A stretch of DNA of 64,000 bases from Diphasiastrum complanatum (lineage: Eukaryota; Streptophyta; Lycopodiopsida; Lycopodiales; Lycopodiaceae), in the NCBI GenBank assembly GCA_029204225.1, contig CM055111.1, positions 17,777,019 through 17,841,018 on the forward strand. The letters run 5' to 3'. Numbering within the stretch: position 1 is the first letter of the stretch; every line of letters begins with the position of its first letter. The notes beneath the pieces are model-generated. The model searched no databases, had not been told where the DNA came from, and saw only the letters and a program-made list of their open reading frames with translations. The translations under genes and the position numbers were made by a program. This document shows, piece after piece, positions 10,662-21,121 of this stretch.

Positions 10662-11296
10662 TGTGAAAGATTTCAGATTCTTAAGATCCAATCTACTTGA
10701 ATGATCTTTGGTTAGAAAGAGAAATACACTACCAATCTCACCAATGTAGAAAAATCAACATCTACACACAATTTGAGATGCAAACACTAATAGAACTTGA
10801 TCAAACTTGAATGAAATGATTATGTACTATTGCTGTCCATACAAAACTAGCAAGCTACTGTATTTCACACGTGTGGATCCAAAAATAACAAATATAGATC
10901 ATTCTACACATAGAATTGCAAGCAATCACCAAGATAGTGCACCAATGGATAGTAGAACCCAAGAGAACCATGTATAAGCATGAAATGAGATCGAGAAGAG
11001 AGAAGATGACTCTCTCCACGAGCTACATCCTTTTATAACAGGGCTACTTGGCTTTCCCACCAAAATGCTAACCCTACCAATTTTGGGTCTAGATTCAATG
11101 TACCCAACTTATTCAAATCGAATCTACTCAAACTCGCATTCTATCTTTACCACACTTTCAAAACGTGTTTATTCAACTGAAATTTAGACTAATGAACTTT
11201 GAAAAGTCAACCTCTAAGTCTAAAACAAGTTTTGGCCTCAATATGCCAAATATGGAAATATTGCAAAATGTGATGAAACTAGTTGAATCTTTCACA
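10662..11296 (-). repeat. 3' LTR of the deleted family A element
   Basis: 635 bp, TGTGAAAGATT at the outer end and TTCACA at the inner end on the plus strand. It contains CACACGTGTG at 10866-10875. The inner border is followed on the plus strand by CTCCCTCTTCAACT, the complement of the polypurine tract GAAGAGGGAG. Confidence 0.88.
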
Positions 11297-11576
11297 CTCC
11301 CTCTTCAACTAGTTTTAGCATAGACTTTGATAATACTCCAAGTGAAGTCCTATGCTTCATGAAGAAGTCTTTTCCCAATGTTTTGGTGAAGATATCAGCT
11401 ACACATTCCCTTGAAGACACATGTTGAAGCTCCACCTCCTTTGCAATGACTCGCTCCCTCACAAAATGATATTGTATCTCAATATGCTTGCTCCTTGCAT
11501 AGTTTTTGACAATAGAACTTTGATCCATCATAAGAATGATCTTCTTCCTAAGTGTAGACCTTCTTTCTATGACCAT
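11292..11576 (-). pseudogene. Copia RNase H C-terminal tail
   Basis: The readable block is ARSKHIEIQYHFVRERVIA, then SSRECVADIFTKTLGKDFF and KSMLKLVEEGV, the last identical to the tail of the Pol at 1-1536. Only the end of RNase H is kept; the preceding residues are not Pol-like, marking the internal deletion junction near 11515. It is truncated and non-catalytic. Confidence 0.85.
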
Positions 11577-11792
11577 GTAATGCTAAAAATAGAAACAACC
11601 ATAATTGATATAGAGAATAGTGTCCACTTGGGATGCTTCACTATTTCTTACATCAATTTTACATGTACAAATGTGACTAGAACATGAAGAATCAAATAGA
11701 ATGTAAGTGACATGATTCCACCATGCTTCCAACTCTGAACTCTCTGAAAAAATATAGCAAACAAAAAATAAATGTGAGTGATCAAGTTTTTC

Positions 11793-12554
11793 TTACATGT
11801 CTCCTCCTCCTTTGTCCTTTGTTGCCTTGTATTCGCCATGATACTCCATGAATGAGCCTCCATCCTCATCTTGCCTCAAGATACCATCATACCTTGATGA
11901 CTTGACCATGAATGAGTGACATAATGAACCATTAATAGCTTCATTTCTATCAGCAAAATCAACTAAGAATGCTAGTACAAATCCATCATCAAAACAATGC
12001 TCACCAATGTAGCTAGTTTTACCATATCTCCACAATTTGCACACATCCATAGCAATACTTTGAACAATGTTACCATGAGCATCCAAGAAGCCATTAAGAA
12101 TCACTTGAATAAGCTCTCCTTCCTTAATGTTTTCATCTATGCAAACTAACTCATCATTCAATGCTGTCATTCTCAAAACAAAAGTACTTGGACTTTCTTC
12201 ATTCTTTTGCAAACAAGAAAAGATTTGCCTTCTTAGAGTCAATACTCTAGAAGTAGACTTGGATTTATAAAGCTTCTTCAATAAATTCCAAGCTTCCAAA
12301 GATGATGTGCACTTACTAACTTCCTTGAGAAGTTCATTGGTAACATTCATCTTTATCACGTGTAGAGCCTTCTTGGCTCTCTTGTCATACCTCAATTGAT
12401 CTTGTTGTGTTGCTGGTCTCTCCTCCAAGCCTACAACAATATCCAAAATATCATTCATCTCAAGAAGTGACTCCATCCTCACTTTCCACAATGAATAGTT
12501 ACTTGAGGTAAGCCTATCATTGGCTTCCAACATGACTCCAATTGAGGTTGCCAT
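11793..12554 (-). CDS. Copia Gag (UBN2 family), family A deletion derivative
   Basis: A 253-codon frame opens MATSIGVMLEANDRLTSSNY and continues SLWKVRMESLLE, then LEAWNLLKKLYKSKSTSRV and FVLRMTALNDELVCIDENIK, which match the UBN2/gag-polypeptide domain of copia elements. The domain spans about residues 10-160. The rest (about residues 170-253) is not Gag-like and probably reflects readthrough into a deletion junction. There is no internal stop over the domain, so a capsid-like protein could still be encoded, but the zinc knuckle is not seen. Confidence 0.8.
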   Translation of the reverse strand: MATSIGVMLEANDRLTSSNYSLWKVRMESLLEMNDILDIVVGLEERPATQQDQLRYDKRAKKALHVIKMNVTNELLKEVSKCTSSLEAWNLLKKLYKSKSTSRVLTLRRQIFSCLQKNEESPSTFVLRMTALNDELVCIDENIKEGELIQVILNGFLDAHGNIVQSIAMDVCKLWRYGKTSYIGEHCFDDGFVLAFLVDFADRNEAINGSLCHSFMVKSSRYDGILRQDEDGGSFMEYHGEYKATKDKGGGDM

Positions 12555-13140
12555 GTAGCAATGAACTGATCTTCTCTTTCAACCTGCTTCAATGCACAAA
12601 GCACTCCTTTGAACAACAACAAATGCTTTCAAAGAAATCACCAATATTTGAAACTATCTCACAAATTTTCTTCTAGCACTTATCCAAGCAAATCAACACA
12701 TAGAATCATGGAATCTTGATCAACCTATGATCTATCCTCAATATAACGACTTCTGCCACTTTCTAAAATTGAAACACATTCAAATGAAGTCCATCAACCT
12801 CACTATCTAGAGATCCAATCAAAATTAGGGTTTTGACAAAATCACAAAAAATTGACTATTCCAAATCTACATGCAAATGCTGAAGATTTGATACACAATC
12901 TATAAGCCACCACTTAGGCTGAACCATTGATCCAAAAATCAGCCAAATCTAGTATGTGAATTCAAAAATCAGAATTGAACAAGTACATTGACCTATTTAG
13001 TGTTTTGATCTACAAAAGATCCAATCTACAAAAGCAAAAAAATTGATTTTGGTGTAGAATCCTCTCTAGCATTCTCTAGACTTGATATCTTCACCAAATC
13101 ACTGATAGATCTGATTTCCTCCTTCATAATCTGAAACACA
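12555..13140 (-). other. 5' untranslated leader of the deleted family A element
   Basis: This lies between the primer binding site and the gag start. It is AT-rich and I see no gene. Confidence 0.6.
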
Positions 13141-13153
13141 AGCTCTGATAGCA

Positions 13154-13749
13154 TGTGACAGATTTCAGATCCTTAAGATCCAATCTACTTGAATGACCTT
13201 TGGTTAGAAAGAGAAATACACTACCAATCTCACCAATGTAGTAAAATCAGCATCTACACGCAATTTGATATGTGTCCGTACAAAACCAGCAAGCTACTGT
13301 ATTTCACACTGTGGATCCAAAAATGACAAATATAGATCATTCTACACATATAATTGCAAGCAATCATCAAGATAGTGCACCAATGGATAGTAGAACCCAA
13401 GAGAACCATGTATAAGCATGAAATGAGATAGAGAAGAGAGAAGATGACTCTCTCCATGAGTTACATCCTTTTATAACAGGTCCAAACCCTATTTGGCTAC
13501 TTGGCTTTCCCACCAAAATGCTAACCCTACCAATTTTGGGTCTAGATTCAATGTATTCAACTTATTCAAATTGAATCTACTCAAACTCGCATTCTACCTT
13601 TCCCACACTTTCAAAAAGTGTTTATTCAAATGAAATGTAGACTAATTAACTTTGAAAAGTCAACCTCTAAGTCTAAAACAAGTTTTGGTCTCAATATGCC
13701 AAATATGAAAATATTGCAAAATGTGATGAAACTAGTTGAATCTTTCACA
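13154..13749 (-). repeat. 5' LTR of the deleted family A element
   Basis: 596 bp, TGTGACAGATTTCAG at the inner end and AATCTTTCACA at the outer end on the plus strand. Compared with the partner LTR it lacks roughly 80 bp near 13270, and the central palindrome is broken to CACACTGTG near 13304. Confidence 0.88.
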
Positions 13750-13754
13750 ATTTG

Positions 13755-15240
13755 CAGTTGCCCATATAAATTGTTGAAGCATCAATCTCAAATAGTGAAA
13801 ATACATTCCAAAGTTGAACCAAGGATTTGATGTTTCGATTATTCCAAATAACCATTGATGAACAATCATTGTTGACATTATTGAATGAAAGATTCACTGA
13901 GTTAGTATCGATTAAGCAATGCGAACTTCTCCAAAGAAACTGATATAGATTGATGGCATATTTTAAAATCAGCTTCCTATAGAGTATTGGTTGACTGAGA
14001 GAATATTCCCAATAATTATTGACATCCATACATGCTAAATATGCACGATAATTACATATTGGCTTTTGAGTTCTAGAGAATCTCTAGGAATAGGGTTCTC
14101 CAACTGAAGTTATGAGGCATTGAACAATAATCCAAGGTATTGATACAAGTTAGATTATATGGAATAATGAAATCTCTTCAATGTGGACAATATCCTTGTT
14201 GAATACCTCATACTCCATTAGATTGTTGTCAAAAATAGAAATATTCTCAAAGGCTCCCAAATCAAATTGAATTGGTTCGCAGATCGTGGATCCTTTAAAT
14301 AGCCACTCAATTCCAAGCCATGGAATATCGGTTCCATATAGTCCTCATTTTGAAATTTTGGTGAATGCCTTGATCGACTTTCTTTGAGCATAACAATCTT
14401 CTCATTTTGATGACCCATAGTTGCTTGATCATTCACCAGATTAATGCATCATGTAGGTCAAGTTCCGAACTTTGATGGTTGAAGTTAAACTCAAAAGGAT
14501 GTTCAATTATCTTCACATCCTGATATAAATCTCGACTTTCATCTGAATCCTGATTTTTACCATCTACTGTTGCAACTTGGTCCGAATCTTGAATTGGAAT
14601 TCTTTGACTGCAACTATATATAGACCTGGGACTTGACTTTCATTGTCGCTTTGCTCATCCGAATCATTGTCCTTGCTTCGCTCAACCGCTTCGTCATTGT
14701 CACTTTGCTCATTAGACTCATTGCTGAGATCATCTTCATCTTCATAAGTTTCTTCCCTTTCATTCACATGCGGTTGTCGATCTATTGATGCTTTAGTATA
14801 TACATTCACTAAGTTCTGAATTCGCATCTTCATTTTCTCAAACCACCTAGATTGTTCTTCTTTTATTTCAGCTTCCAGCTTAAGCCTTTGTTCTCGTTGC
14901 TCGTACTTTAAACCATATTCCATAGTTTCCCTTAATCGAAACCTAGGCTGGAGAGAATTAGTTTGCAGATAGTTTTCTACAATACTCCGATATTGAGGAT
15001 GTAAGCCATATATACTTCTTAGTGCTCCATTTAACTTGACCATTGGAAGCTCATTTTCATCGTTGGAACTTGTTTGTGAAGAAGTAGATCTAGATGAGCT
15101 AGATTCAGATGCATTAATTTCCATCATCTCTTTTAAGCCTTGACGTAGACGACGAGGTAATTGCTTTATATGAGGACTGTTGTATTACATTCGTCGTCTA
15201 CGTCGACCATTACGAGGATTATTGTCTCCAACGCTAAATG
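13755..15240 (-). pseudogene. SET-like gene copy A, central coding blocks
   Basis: On the minus strand, block 1 (about 15240-14564) reads SSFSVGDNNPRNGRRRRRM, then IKQLPRRLRQGLK, a serine-rich run, LRSIYGLHPQYRSIVENYL, a charged helix rich in E/K/Q, and a long acidic tail (NESNEQSDNDE). Block 2 (14436-14218) reads EPIFHGLELSGYLKDPRS, then ANQFNLIWEPLRIF. Block 3 (14029-13755) reads NNYWEYSLSQPILYRKLIL, then SLVQLWNVFSLFEIDASTIY and MGNCK, where the inserted element cuts the frame. Stops and frame changes interrupt the blocks. Copy B has all of them at 61606-63120. I do not recognise the family. The arginine-rich plus acidic composition suggests a nuclear protein; that is inference. Confidence 0.55.
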
Positions 15241-15639
15241 AGGATGAAGAATCCTATATACCAAAATAACAAGAAGTAGGTTGAAACAATGCTTGATAAA
15301 CATTTCCTTCCAATACTTGATAAATGTTGCATATGAATATAAATTACCTCTTTGTTTAAAAAGTATGAACATACCAATGTATCTAGTAGACCATTTTTCT
15401 TTTCAACTTGTTAATATTCAATGAACTCAAAGAATTGCACGCTTCTACATATTCACATATTTATGAATTTCATATTCATTAGCTTTCACTTATTATCTTA
15501 TGTAAACATCTAGGTAAATGACGAATAATGCTCCTAACATTTGACATATTTAATGACACAAACCAAATACAAGATGCATGGATTATACATCTCTGCATTT
15601 CAACAAAATTTAAATCTTCACATTTGACTTATTATCTTT

Positions 15640-16637
15640 TGCAAACATTTGGGTAGAGGATGGTTGAAACTATACTTGATGAACAATTCCTCCCCAAACC
15701 TAATAGATCTAGTGGCACAGACCCTTACAGAAGTGCCCTTTACATTCCTAGTAAGACATTATTCTTTTCCATTGGTGCATTCTTCAAAATCACAATTTGT
15801 CAATAGAGGGTGGCCAATGGAACTATTTATATATGCAGCAATGTTTCCGTGCACATCTGGATGTCCATCAATGTATGTAGGATTTGTCCTTGAGATGTTA
15901 CCTCCTTGCATGCGTTGCTCCTCTAGAGAACGAGCATTTCAATTCAAGCCATATACTTGCATTCTCCATTGGTGATGACACAAATCATGCCAATCACCCC
16001 AATTCTATGTCCTGCATATGGCATCAATGTCACAACACTATTTAGAGGAACCTCAATACTACTCAATGCAAAAAGGCCCAAACCAGCCTCAGGAAAGTGT
16101 TCACTAGGCATGATCTTGTACATTCGACCCCAATACGTAAATGGTGTTCCATTTAATGGTAATGGTGATTGGAGTGGCCAACACGAATATCTACTTCTAA
16201 TGAAAGTTTTTACTAATGGTTGCAAGCTAGGTGGAAGAGGAAGATCAGACAAAGTACCTAGAATGTCTTTTGACACATCAATAGTGCGTAGAAATTTGCA
16301 ATTATCTTTCAAACTAGTCATAGTTTGTCCAAGACATGTTCTCCTTTTTAAAGAGTCTTTTGGAATCCACGTGGAGTATCATGGAGGACTCATGTGCAAC
16401 ATCTAGGATAGGTGTGGTTGGGTGGTAAGAATGTTCTAGAGATTTGGAGACATGGATTGAATCACAAGGCATTGATGAACTTATTATATCATGCAAGGGG
16501 TCATCATCAACAAGAGCATCATCTAAGGTCAATAATGATCCAAAATCAATATTCATGTGATTTATCCTATCAATAATATTCTCAATCTCTCTTGCAACTC
16601 TTTTCCTTGAAACCAACTTATGTTCCTTCTTCTGCAA
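15640..16637 (-). pseudogene. SET-domain protein remnant, copy A
   Basis: From 16637 down: MQKKEHKLVSRKRVAREIEN (helical N-terminus), a frame change near 16320, then SLKDNCKFLRTIDVSKDIL, WGRMYKIMPSEHFPEAGLG and LFALSSIEVPLNSVVTLMPY, which resembles the start of a SET domain (xxAGLGLFA). A second block reads NPTYIDGHPDVHGNIAAYIN, TNCDFEEC, VRVCATRSIRFGEELFIKYS, matching the SET core (GNIAxYINxS, then RxIxxGEELxxxY). SET proteins transfer methyl groups from S-adenosylmethionine to lysines. A TGA at 15939-15941 between the two halves is shared with copy B (63802-63804), and an extra TAA at 15759-15761 is found only here. The NHSC motif is changed to NSSI. It is a pseudogene. Confidence 0.7.
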
Positions 16638-16660
16638 AAATTAAAAATGTTAGATGTATC

Positions 16661-16663
<3 letters not shown>

Positions 16664-16718
<55 letters not shown>
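16664..16718. repeat. (CT)n microsatellite
   Basis: An uninterrupted CT dinucleotide run of about 55 bp next to the N-terminal end of the SET-like gene. The poly-RE minus-strand frame across it is an artefact of the repeat. Confidence 0.97.
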
Positions 16719-16721
<3 letters not shown>

Positions 16722-16771
16722 CATGAAACATTAATTAATATATAACACAAGTCATAAACCGGCAGCATAAA

Positions 16772-16816
16772 ACACACACACGCACACACACAAACACATG
16801 CACACACACACACACC
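16772..16816. repeat. (CA)n microsatellite, imperfect
   Basis: A CA-rich run with single interruptions (CGCA, CAAACACATG), 50 bp from the CT tract. Confidence 0.93.
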
Positions 16817-16819
16817 CAC

Positions 16820-17254
16820 CCTAAACACACTTCATGAGAACATTATAGAGTGCCAATCAAAACTCCCGAACCACACAATTATATCCTACTCCAAAATGTC
16901 ACCACATGCTCCCTTCCTGCAGCGTTTGGGCTTTTTTGTGGAACTCATCCTCCAAGAAAAGCATTTGAACCACGTCTTTAACAAAAGAAAACAATGGCTT
17001 CACACCTTCCTAGAATTGGGAGTGTTGGTTACTTTTAACTCTCTCTCCAGTGTTCGGGAAACTTTTTTGAGGTTTCCCTCAAAAATCCCATATCTTAAGG
17101 AGTATTCCAGCTACTGACATGGGATATGCTTCTACTTGTCGGTTCTCCTCTATAAAATCTCAAATTTATCACGTAAAATATCCTACAAAATTTTGTAGTT
17201 GTCGGTTTTGGAGAAAAGATGCCGATTCGATTCCTTAAGAATGTCGGCTTTCCC

Positions 17255-17257
<3 letters not shown>
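16820..17257. other. Non-coding stretch with GTCGG-type short motifs
   Basis: I see no gene. TTGTCGGTT, TGCCGATT and TGTCGGCTT occur between 17130 and 17250, similar to subterminal repeats of some CACTA transposons, but no CACTA terminus is visible. Confidence 0.3.

Positions 17258-17308
<51 letters not shown>
17258..17308. repeat. (CT)n microsatellite
   Basis: A second uninterrupted CT tract of about 50 bp. Confidence 0.97.
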
Positions 17309-17311
<3 letters not shown>

Positions 17312-17362
17312 CGTGAATGAGTCTATTATGGGTGATTGGATATGGAAATCAAGATAAACTAC

Positions 17363-17526
17363 ATCTAATCATTCTATTTGGATTTTTTCTTTTAGAAGCA
17401 AGTGAGAGATTAACTTTATCTAATCATTCTATTTGGATTTTTCCTTTTAGAAGCAAGTGAGAGATTAACTTCATCTAATTATTCTATTTGGATTTTTCCT
17501 TTTAGAAGCAAGTGAGAGATTAACTT
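17363..17526. repeat. 55-bp tandem repeat, three copies
   Basis: Units begin at 17363, 17418 and 17473, each starting ATCTAAT followed by ATTCTATTTGG and ending GAGAGATTAACTT. The copies differ at only a few bases. It is a minisatellite-like array with no coding content. Confidence 0.92.
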
Positions 17527-18037
17527 CAAAGTATCGCGACACTCATCCTATCGATCTATATTTATTGGCCAAACCTTGAAGTGTCATAAGGGTCAAAGAT
17601 TAAAGAATTTCCAAATTTTTTTTAAAAAGTTTATCTCTCATACTCTTGGATTCTCTGTGTGCACTCCATTGGCCCAAATATGATCGTTGACAATCCTCCT
17701 TGTCCGAATCCAAAGGCTTTTGCATTATGTGCATGTACATGGTATCTACTCATCATATTCTGGTTGGAACTGGTCCAATAATCCAATTGCAAATCGCACA
17801 AATTCTTTTAGTGTCATTCAAGTGAAAATTGACAAATTCTAACATGTGACGAATTGTAACATGTGACAAAAATTGACAATAGTCTTTGTACATTTAGTGC
17901 ATTTGCAACCTTATTTGTGATAGAGTGGTGTCTTGGCTTTCCAAAGAGCAATATACTATATCGCAATCCTCAACCAAATCGAAGTACATCACTATTACAA
18001 ATAAAAAAATTATGACATAAATCAATATACATACATG
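17527..18037. other. Non-coding stretch
   Basis: AT-rich sequence without a supportable gene or repeat family, apart from a short local repeat of AACATGTGAC near 17840-17870. Confidence 0.4.
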
Positions 18038-18205
18038 TGATGGATCAATAGGCGGTCTACGTCGACTGATGGAAGAGCTTGAAGATGAACCAATCAATAG
18101 TTGTTCATTGTACTTTAGTCTTGCTTGTTCCTTTTTTCTATGATACAGCTCAATTTTTTTCTTTTCTCCAAATCATGTGGAGGTACGATAATTTCCCTAG
18201 AATTT
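18038..18205 (-). pseudogene. Orphan exon, charged helix plus serine/arginine tail
   Basis: On the minus strand an acceptor-like ATTCTAG precedes REIIVPPHDLEK. After a one-base frame change it reads KKIELYHRKKEQARLKYNEQ, then LLIGSSSSSSISRRRPPIDP and a donor-like GTATGT near 18038. The serine run followed by RRR resembles the start of the central block of the SET-like gene (15240 region) in style, but I cannot show homology. Product unknown. Confidence 0.4.
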
Positions 18206-18209
18206 ATAA

Positions 18210-19030
18210 TTCCAATCAAATTTCATTGTAAGAATAAATTTGCAAGAAAAATTATACACTCATATTCAAATAACAAATAAAGTGCAATTGTTGTCAATAT
18301 CAATAACAATATATACCTGCAATTGCGATCATGAGATGAATATACACATTGTAGCCAGCTACTCTACACCACATCATAAGTAATCATTATGAGACTGTAT
18401 GTACTGAACAAGTATAATAAAATTTGTTAAAGACATGCCAACATCTAATCCACGTATATTCTAGTTATGCTTAATGTAAATCTAATATTCTAGTAACATT
18501 GCTACCGATTTGACATAATATTACGTCATAAAATCTTAAAAAACTTGTCAAATTACTTGTTTGATAATAATATGTACTATTTCTTATCTCCTGATTTTGT
18601 CTTGTATGTCAAATCTCAAGAAAAAGAAAATTTATAACAATATAAAGCTAGTTTTAGCAATTAAATACTGCCATAATGATCTTTGAATTGATTTTTTTAT
18701 GTTCCATCATATTAAAAAATATATTTTATGTAAAATCCTACAATAAAATATTCTCATAAAATCTAGAAAAGATTATGATAGTGAGATTGTTAGTTTTTTT
18801 TATTACTAAACTATGTTTTTTTGTTGAATGTAGCTTAGTGATTTTGGAAGACACATGACCGACGCGTAGTACAAACAAGGTTATGATCATGGATATGTCA
18901 GCCTTAAGGCTTTTATGGAATCCCATGGATTGTTTCCAATCATAAACTCTTAACCTTTATTGTGTTGTGATTGTTTACTTTGTGGTTTACAAGTAAGTTT
19001 AATTTCAATTTAATTGAATCTTTGATTCTA
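18210..19030. other. AT-rich non-coding stretch
   Basis: I see no gene, RNA or clear repeat here. Confidence 0.4.
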
Positions 19031-19038
19031 TTTTGTAG

Positions 19039-19209
19039 AGAGGCTCTACAACTTCAAGCGTTCGTGATGTGGACGAAAATGTGAAAAATATTGAGGAGCA
19101 AAATGTGGAAGAGAACATGAATGAGAGCGAAGGGGAGTTTGAAGATGTGGACACCAACGTACACCTACAAGACGAGGGAAGCGAGGAGGGAGGAAGTGAT
19201 GATGAGTAG
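19039..19209 (+). pseudogene. Orphan terminal exon encoding an acidic tail
   Basis: An acceptor-like TATTTTGTAG ends at 19038. The 56-codon frame that follows (RGSTTSSVRDVDENVKNIEE, then EFEDVDTNVHLQ) is very acidic and stops at TAG 19207-19209. It looks like the last exon of a gene, for example of a hAT-type transposase, but composition alone is weak evidence and no upstream exon is recognised. Confidence 0.35.
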
Positions 19210-19319
19210 AGTTTTTATATTAAATGAAAAGAAACTAATCCACTCTAGGAAAGCATCAAAACTAATCCACTCTACAGTCCACAACCACACACAAAAGGAG
19301 GAAAGGGCAAGATCATAAA

Positions 19320-19811
19320 TGCATCACTCAAGAAACAAGCATGATCAAGGAGCTCAATAGATGCACCAAACTCGTGAAGGCTCTTCTCATTTCAGCATGG
19401 AGTTGATACAATTCACAAAAAGCTCCTCTTCACAAAGAGGGATCTCTTAAATAAGCAAGAGATCTCCTTAGGCGACATCCTAGTGGAATTTCCACATTGC
19501 ACAATTTACAAGTGGAATAATGCTCTCCACTAGAGATCACCATCAAAAGGTGGCTCACTCTACTTTTTTTAAAAGGGGTCTACATGCATTTAATACATTT
19601 GCCTAGAAATACTAGTCCCTACATGGTCATTCCATATTCCAAGATTCACCATGAGGCTTACACAGTTCTTACTTGTCGTTACTAACTAGTATTCCTCGGC
19701 TCTCAGTCTTCATTAGTCTCGTCTTCTCAAAGACCTCCTTGGTCTAAGGTGAGAGGTGCTCTTGAGCTGCTTTGTCCAAGTATCTTGGGGATTCGTCAGA
19801 ATCAGCCAACA
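19320..19811 (-). repeat. Probable gypsy-type 3' LTR
   Basis: On the minus strand TGTTGGCTGATTC starts directly after a purine-rich tract (AGGGGTGGGATGA, 19812-19824), typical of a polypurine tract/LTR border. The far end near 19320 is a guess from a TG dinucleotide. No partner LTR is seen in the window. Confidence 0.5.
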
Positions 19812-19829
19812 TCATCCCACCCCTAATGT

Positions 19830-20935
19830 ATTGCAGGACCACTGCAACTCATATTGGACGATGTCGCTCTACTTTGCATTGGCATCTTCGATCGTCACTT
19901 GGAAAAGCGTAGATTCTCGTTCGCTTACATAAAACCAAGTGCTTATTGTTGCTAGTCTTTATCACAAAAATATTTTTCACAAATTGGCGCAATTGGATTA
20001 GAATGTCTTATTGCTATAGGTGGTTGACATTCTCAAAGTGGAGAGCTCTCATCAACTTCACGACTTGCATGCTCGAGTGCTTTCCATGTGTCTCTTTGTT
20101 TTGTCACTTGTATCTGCCATTGATGATTTCATCTTTGGTTTCATGGCAGATTCTATTTTTTGGGAGGTCTGTATCCTCCATTCGCTTTTGGGTGTTTATG
20201 TGGTTCTTCTCTCAGATGAAGTTTCATTTTTCAAGGAAAACCTTCGATCTACAAGCTGTAAAAACTTTGATTATCAGAAAGGATGAAGGAACTGATAGTT
20301 CTATAGTTGCAGTCTTGGACCCTTGGAATGTCGAGCTTTGACCACCACTTGTTGGGTGAGGAGCTTGTTTTATTTTGCAAGTTCACGGTTGTCTTCATCT
20401 TTCTTTTCTGCAGCTCTTTCTTTTGATCCGTTACTTTTGGATCTCTTTGGACTTCGAAGGAGGGGATTCAACTATCATTGCTCCAAAGAGTTTCTTTTCA
20501 TCAAAATTGATCTGACTCATCTGTTGCTTAAGTTTTTGTCCTTTCCTCCTCAGCTTTGGATCTTCCTCTTTAGTTCTTCTAGCTCTTCACCTGCTTCTTA
20601 AATTTTTGTTTGGCTGATCAACCATTGTAGGTGGCAATTGGTCTCCACAAGACATTTGCAATGATCTTTCAACTACTTCGGTAGGACTATAAAAAACTAG
20701 GGATTTCTCAGAAGAACAGTAAATAGATGATAACATTTCCTATTGGTTGGGTGGTTTTTCTCCATAGGTGTCCATTTTGGTTGCATGCAACAGGATCTAG
20801 TCAGATCTTCACTAGGCAATCCTTACATTTACTCACATGCTTTGGTTCATCTTCTTGTGTAGATGAGGCTTATTGTCAAGAGCAAGATCAAGAGGTTGAT
20901 CTTGAAGGGCTTCAATAACACAAAACGAAAGGTGG
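19830..20935 (-). other. Decayed internal region of the same element (unclassified)
   Basis: It lies upstream of the polypurine tract on the minus strand. Lysine-rich, stop-laden frames are readable on that strand but no RT, integrase or protease motif. Bases 20741-20835 are the inverse of 6264-6345 and of 57022-57105. I would not call a gene. Confidence 0.35.
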
Positions 20936-21121
20936 CAATTCGAAGCTAGTCAAGAGCATCAAAGAGAAGCCAAGTGGAAAAGATAACTTAAATATGTTTT
21001 CGTAGGTGTTTAAAGACTCAATTAAGGTCAAAGGAACAACAAGAAAGTGTTGTTCAAGTTTACTTTACTTGTTTTATCTCATGTTTGAGCAATTTTCTGT
21101 GAATGTGCTCAAAAAACGAAA

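Larger units (their letters stand above)
10662..13749 (-). mobile_element. Internally deleted family A copia (gag plus RNase H tail), complete ends
   Basis: The 3088-bp element has 11-bp terminal inverted repeats (TGTGAAAGATT at the left, AATCTTTCACA at the right) and a 5-bp target duplication. In minus orientation it has a 5' LTR (13154-13749), a primer binding site TGCTATCAGAGCT (13141-13153), gag, an RNase H tail, a polypurine tract and a 3' LTR (10662-11296). Protease, integrase and RT are missing, so it depended on a helper or was deleted after insertion. It interrupts the SET-like gene in copy A only. The two LTRs differ by substitutions and by an indel of roughly 80 bp, so insertion is not very recent. 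Confidence 0.92.

Noticed and set aside
16562-16828. Minus-strand open frame with long RE and CV runs
   Set aside because: It is the translation of the CT and CA microsatellites and has no other support.
17100-17260. CACTA transposon terminus suggested by GTCGG motifs
   Set aside because: No CACTA end, no 3-bp target duplication and no partner terminus are visible.
20020-20601. Overlapping plus-strand hydrophobic frames
   Set aside because: They lie opposite a decayed retroelement interior, show no known membrane-protein motif and have no splice or start context.
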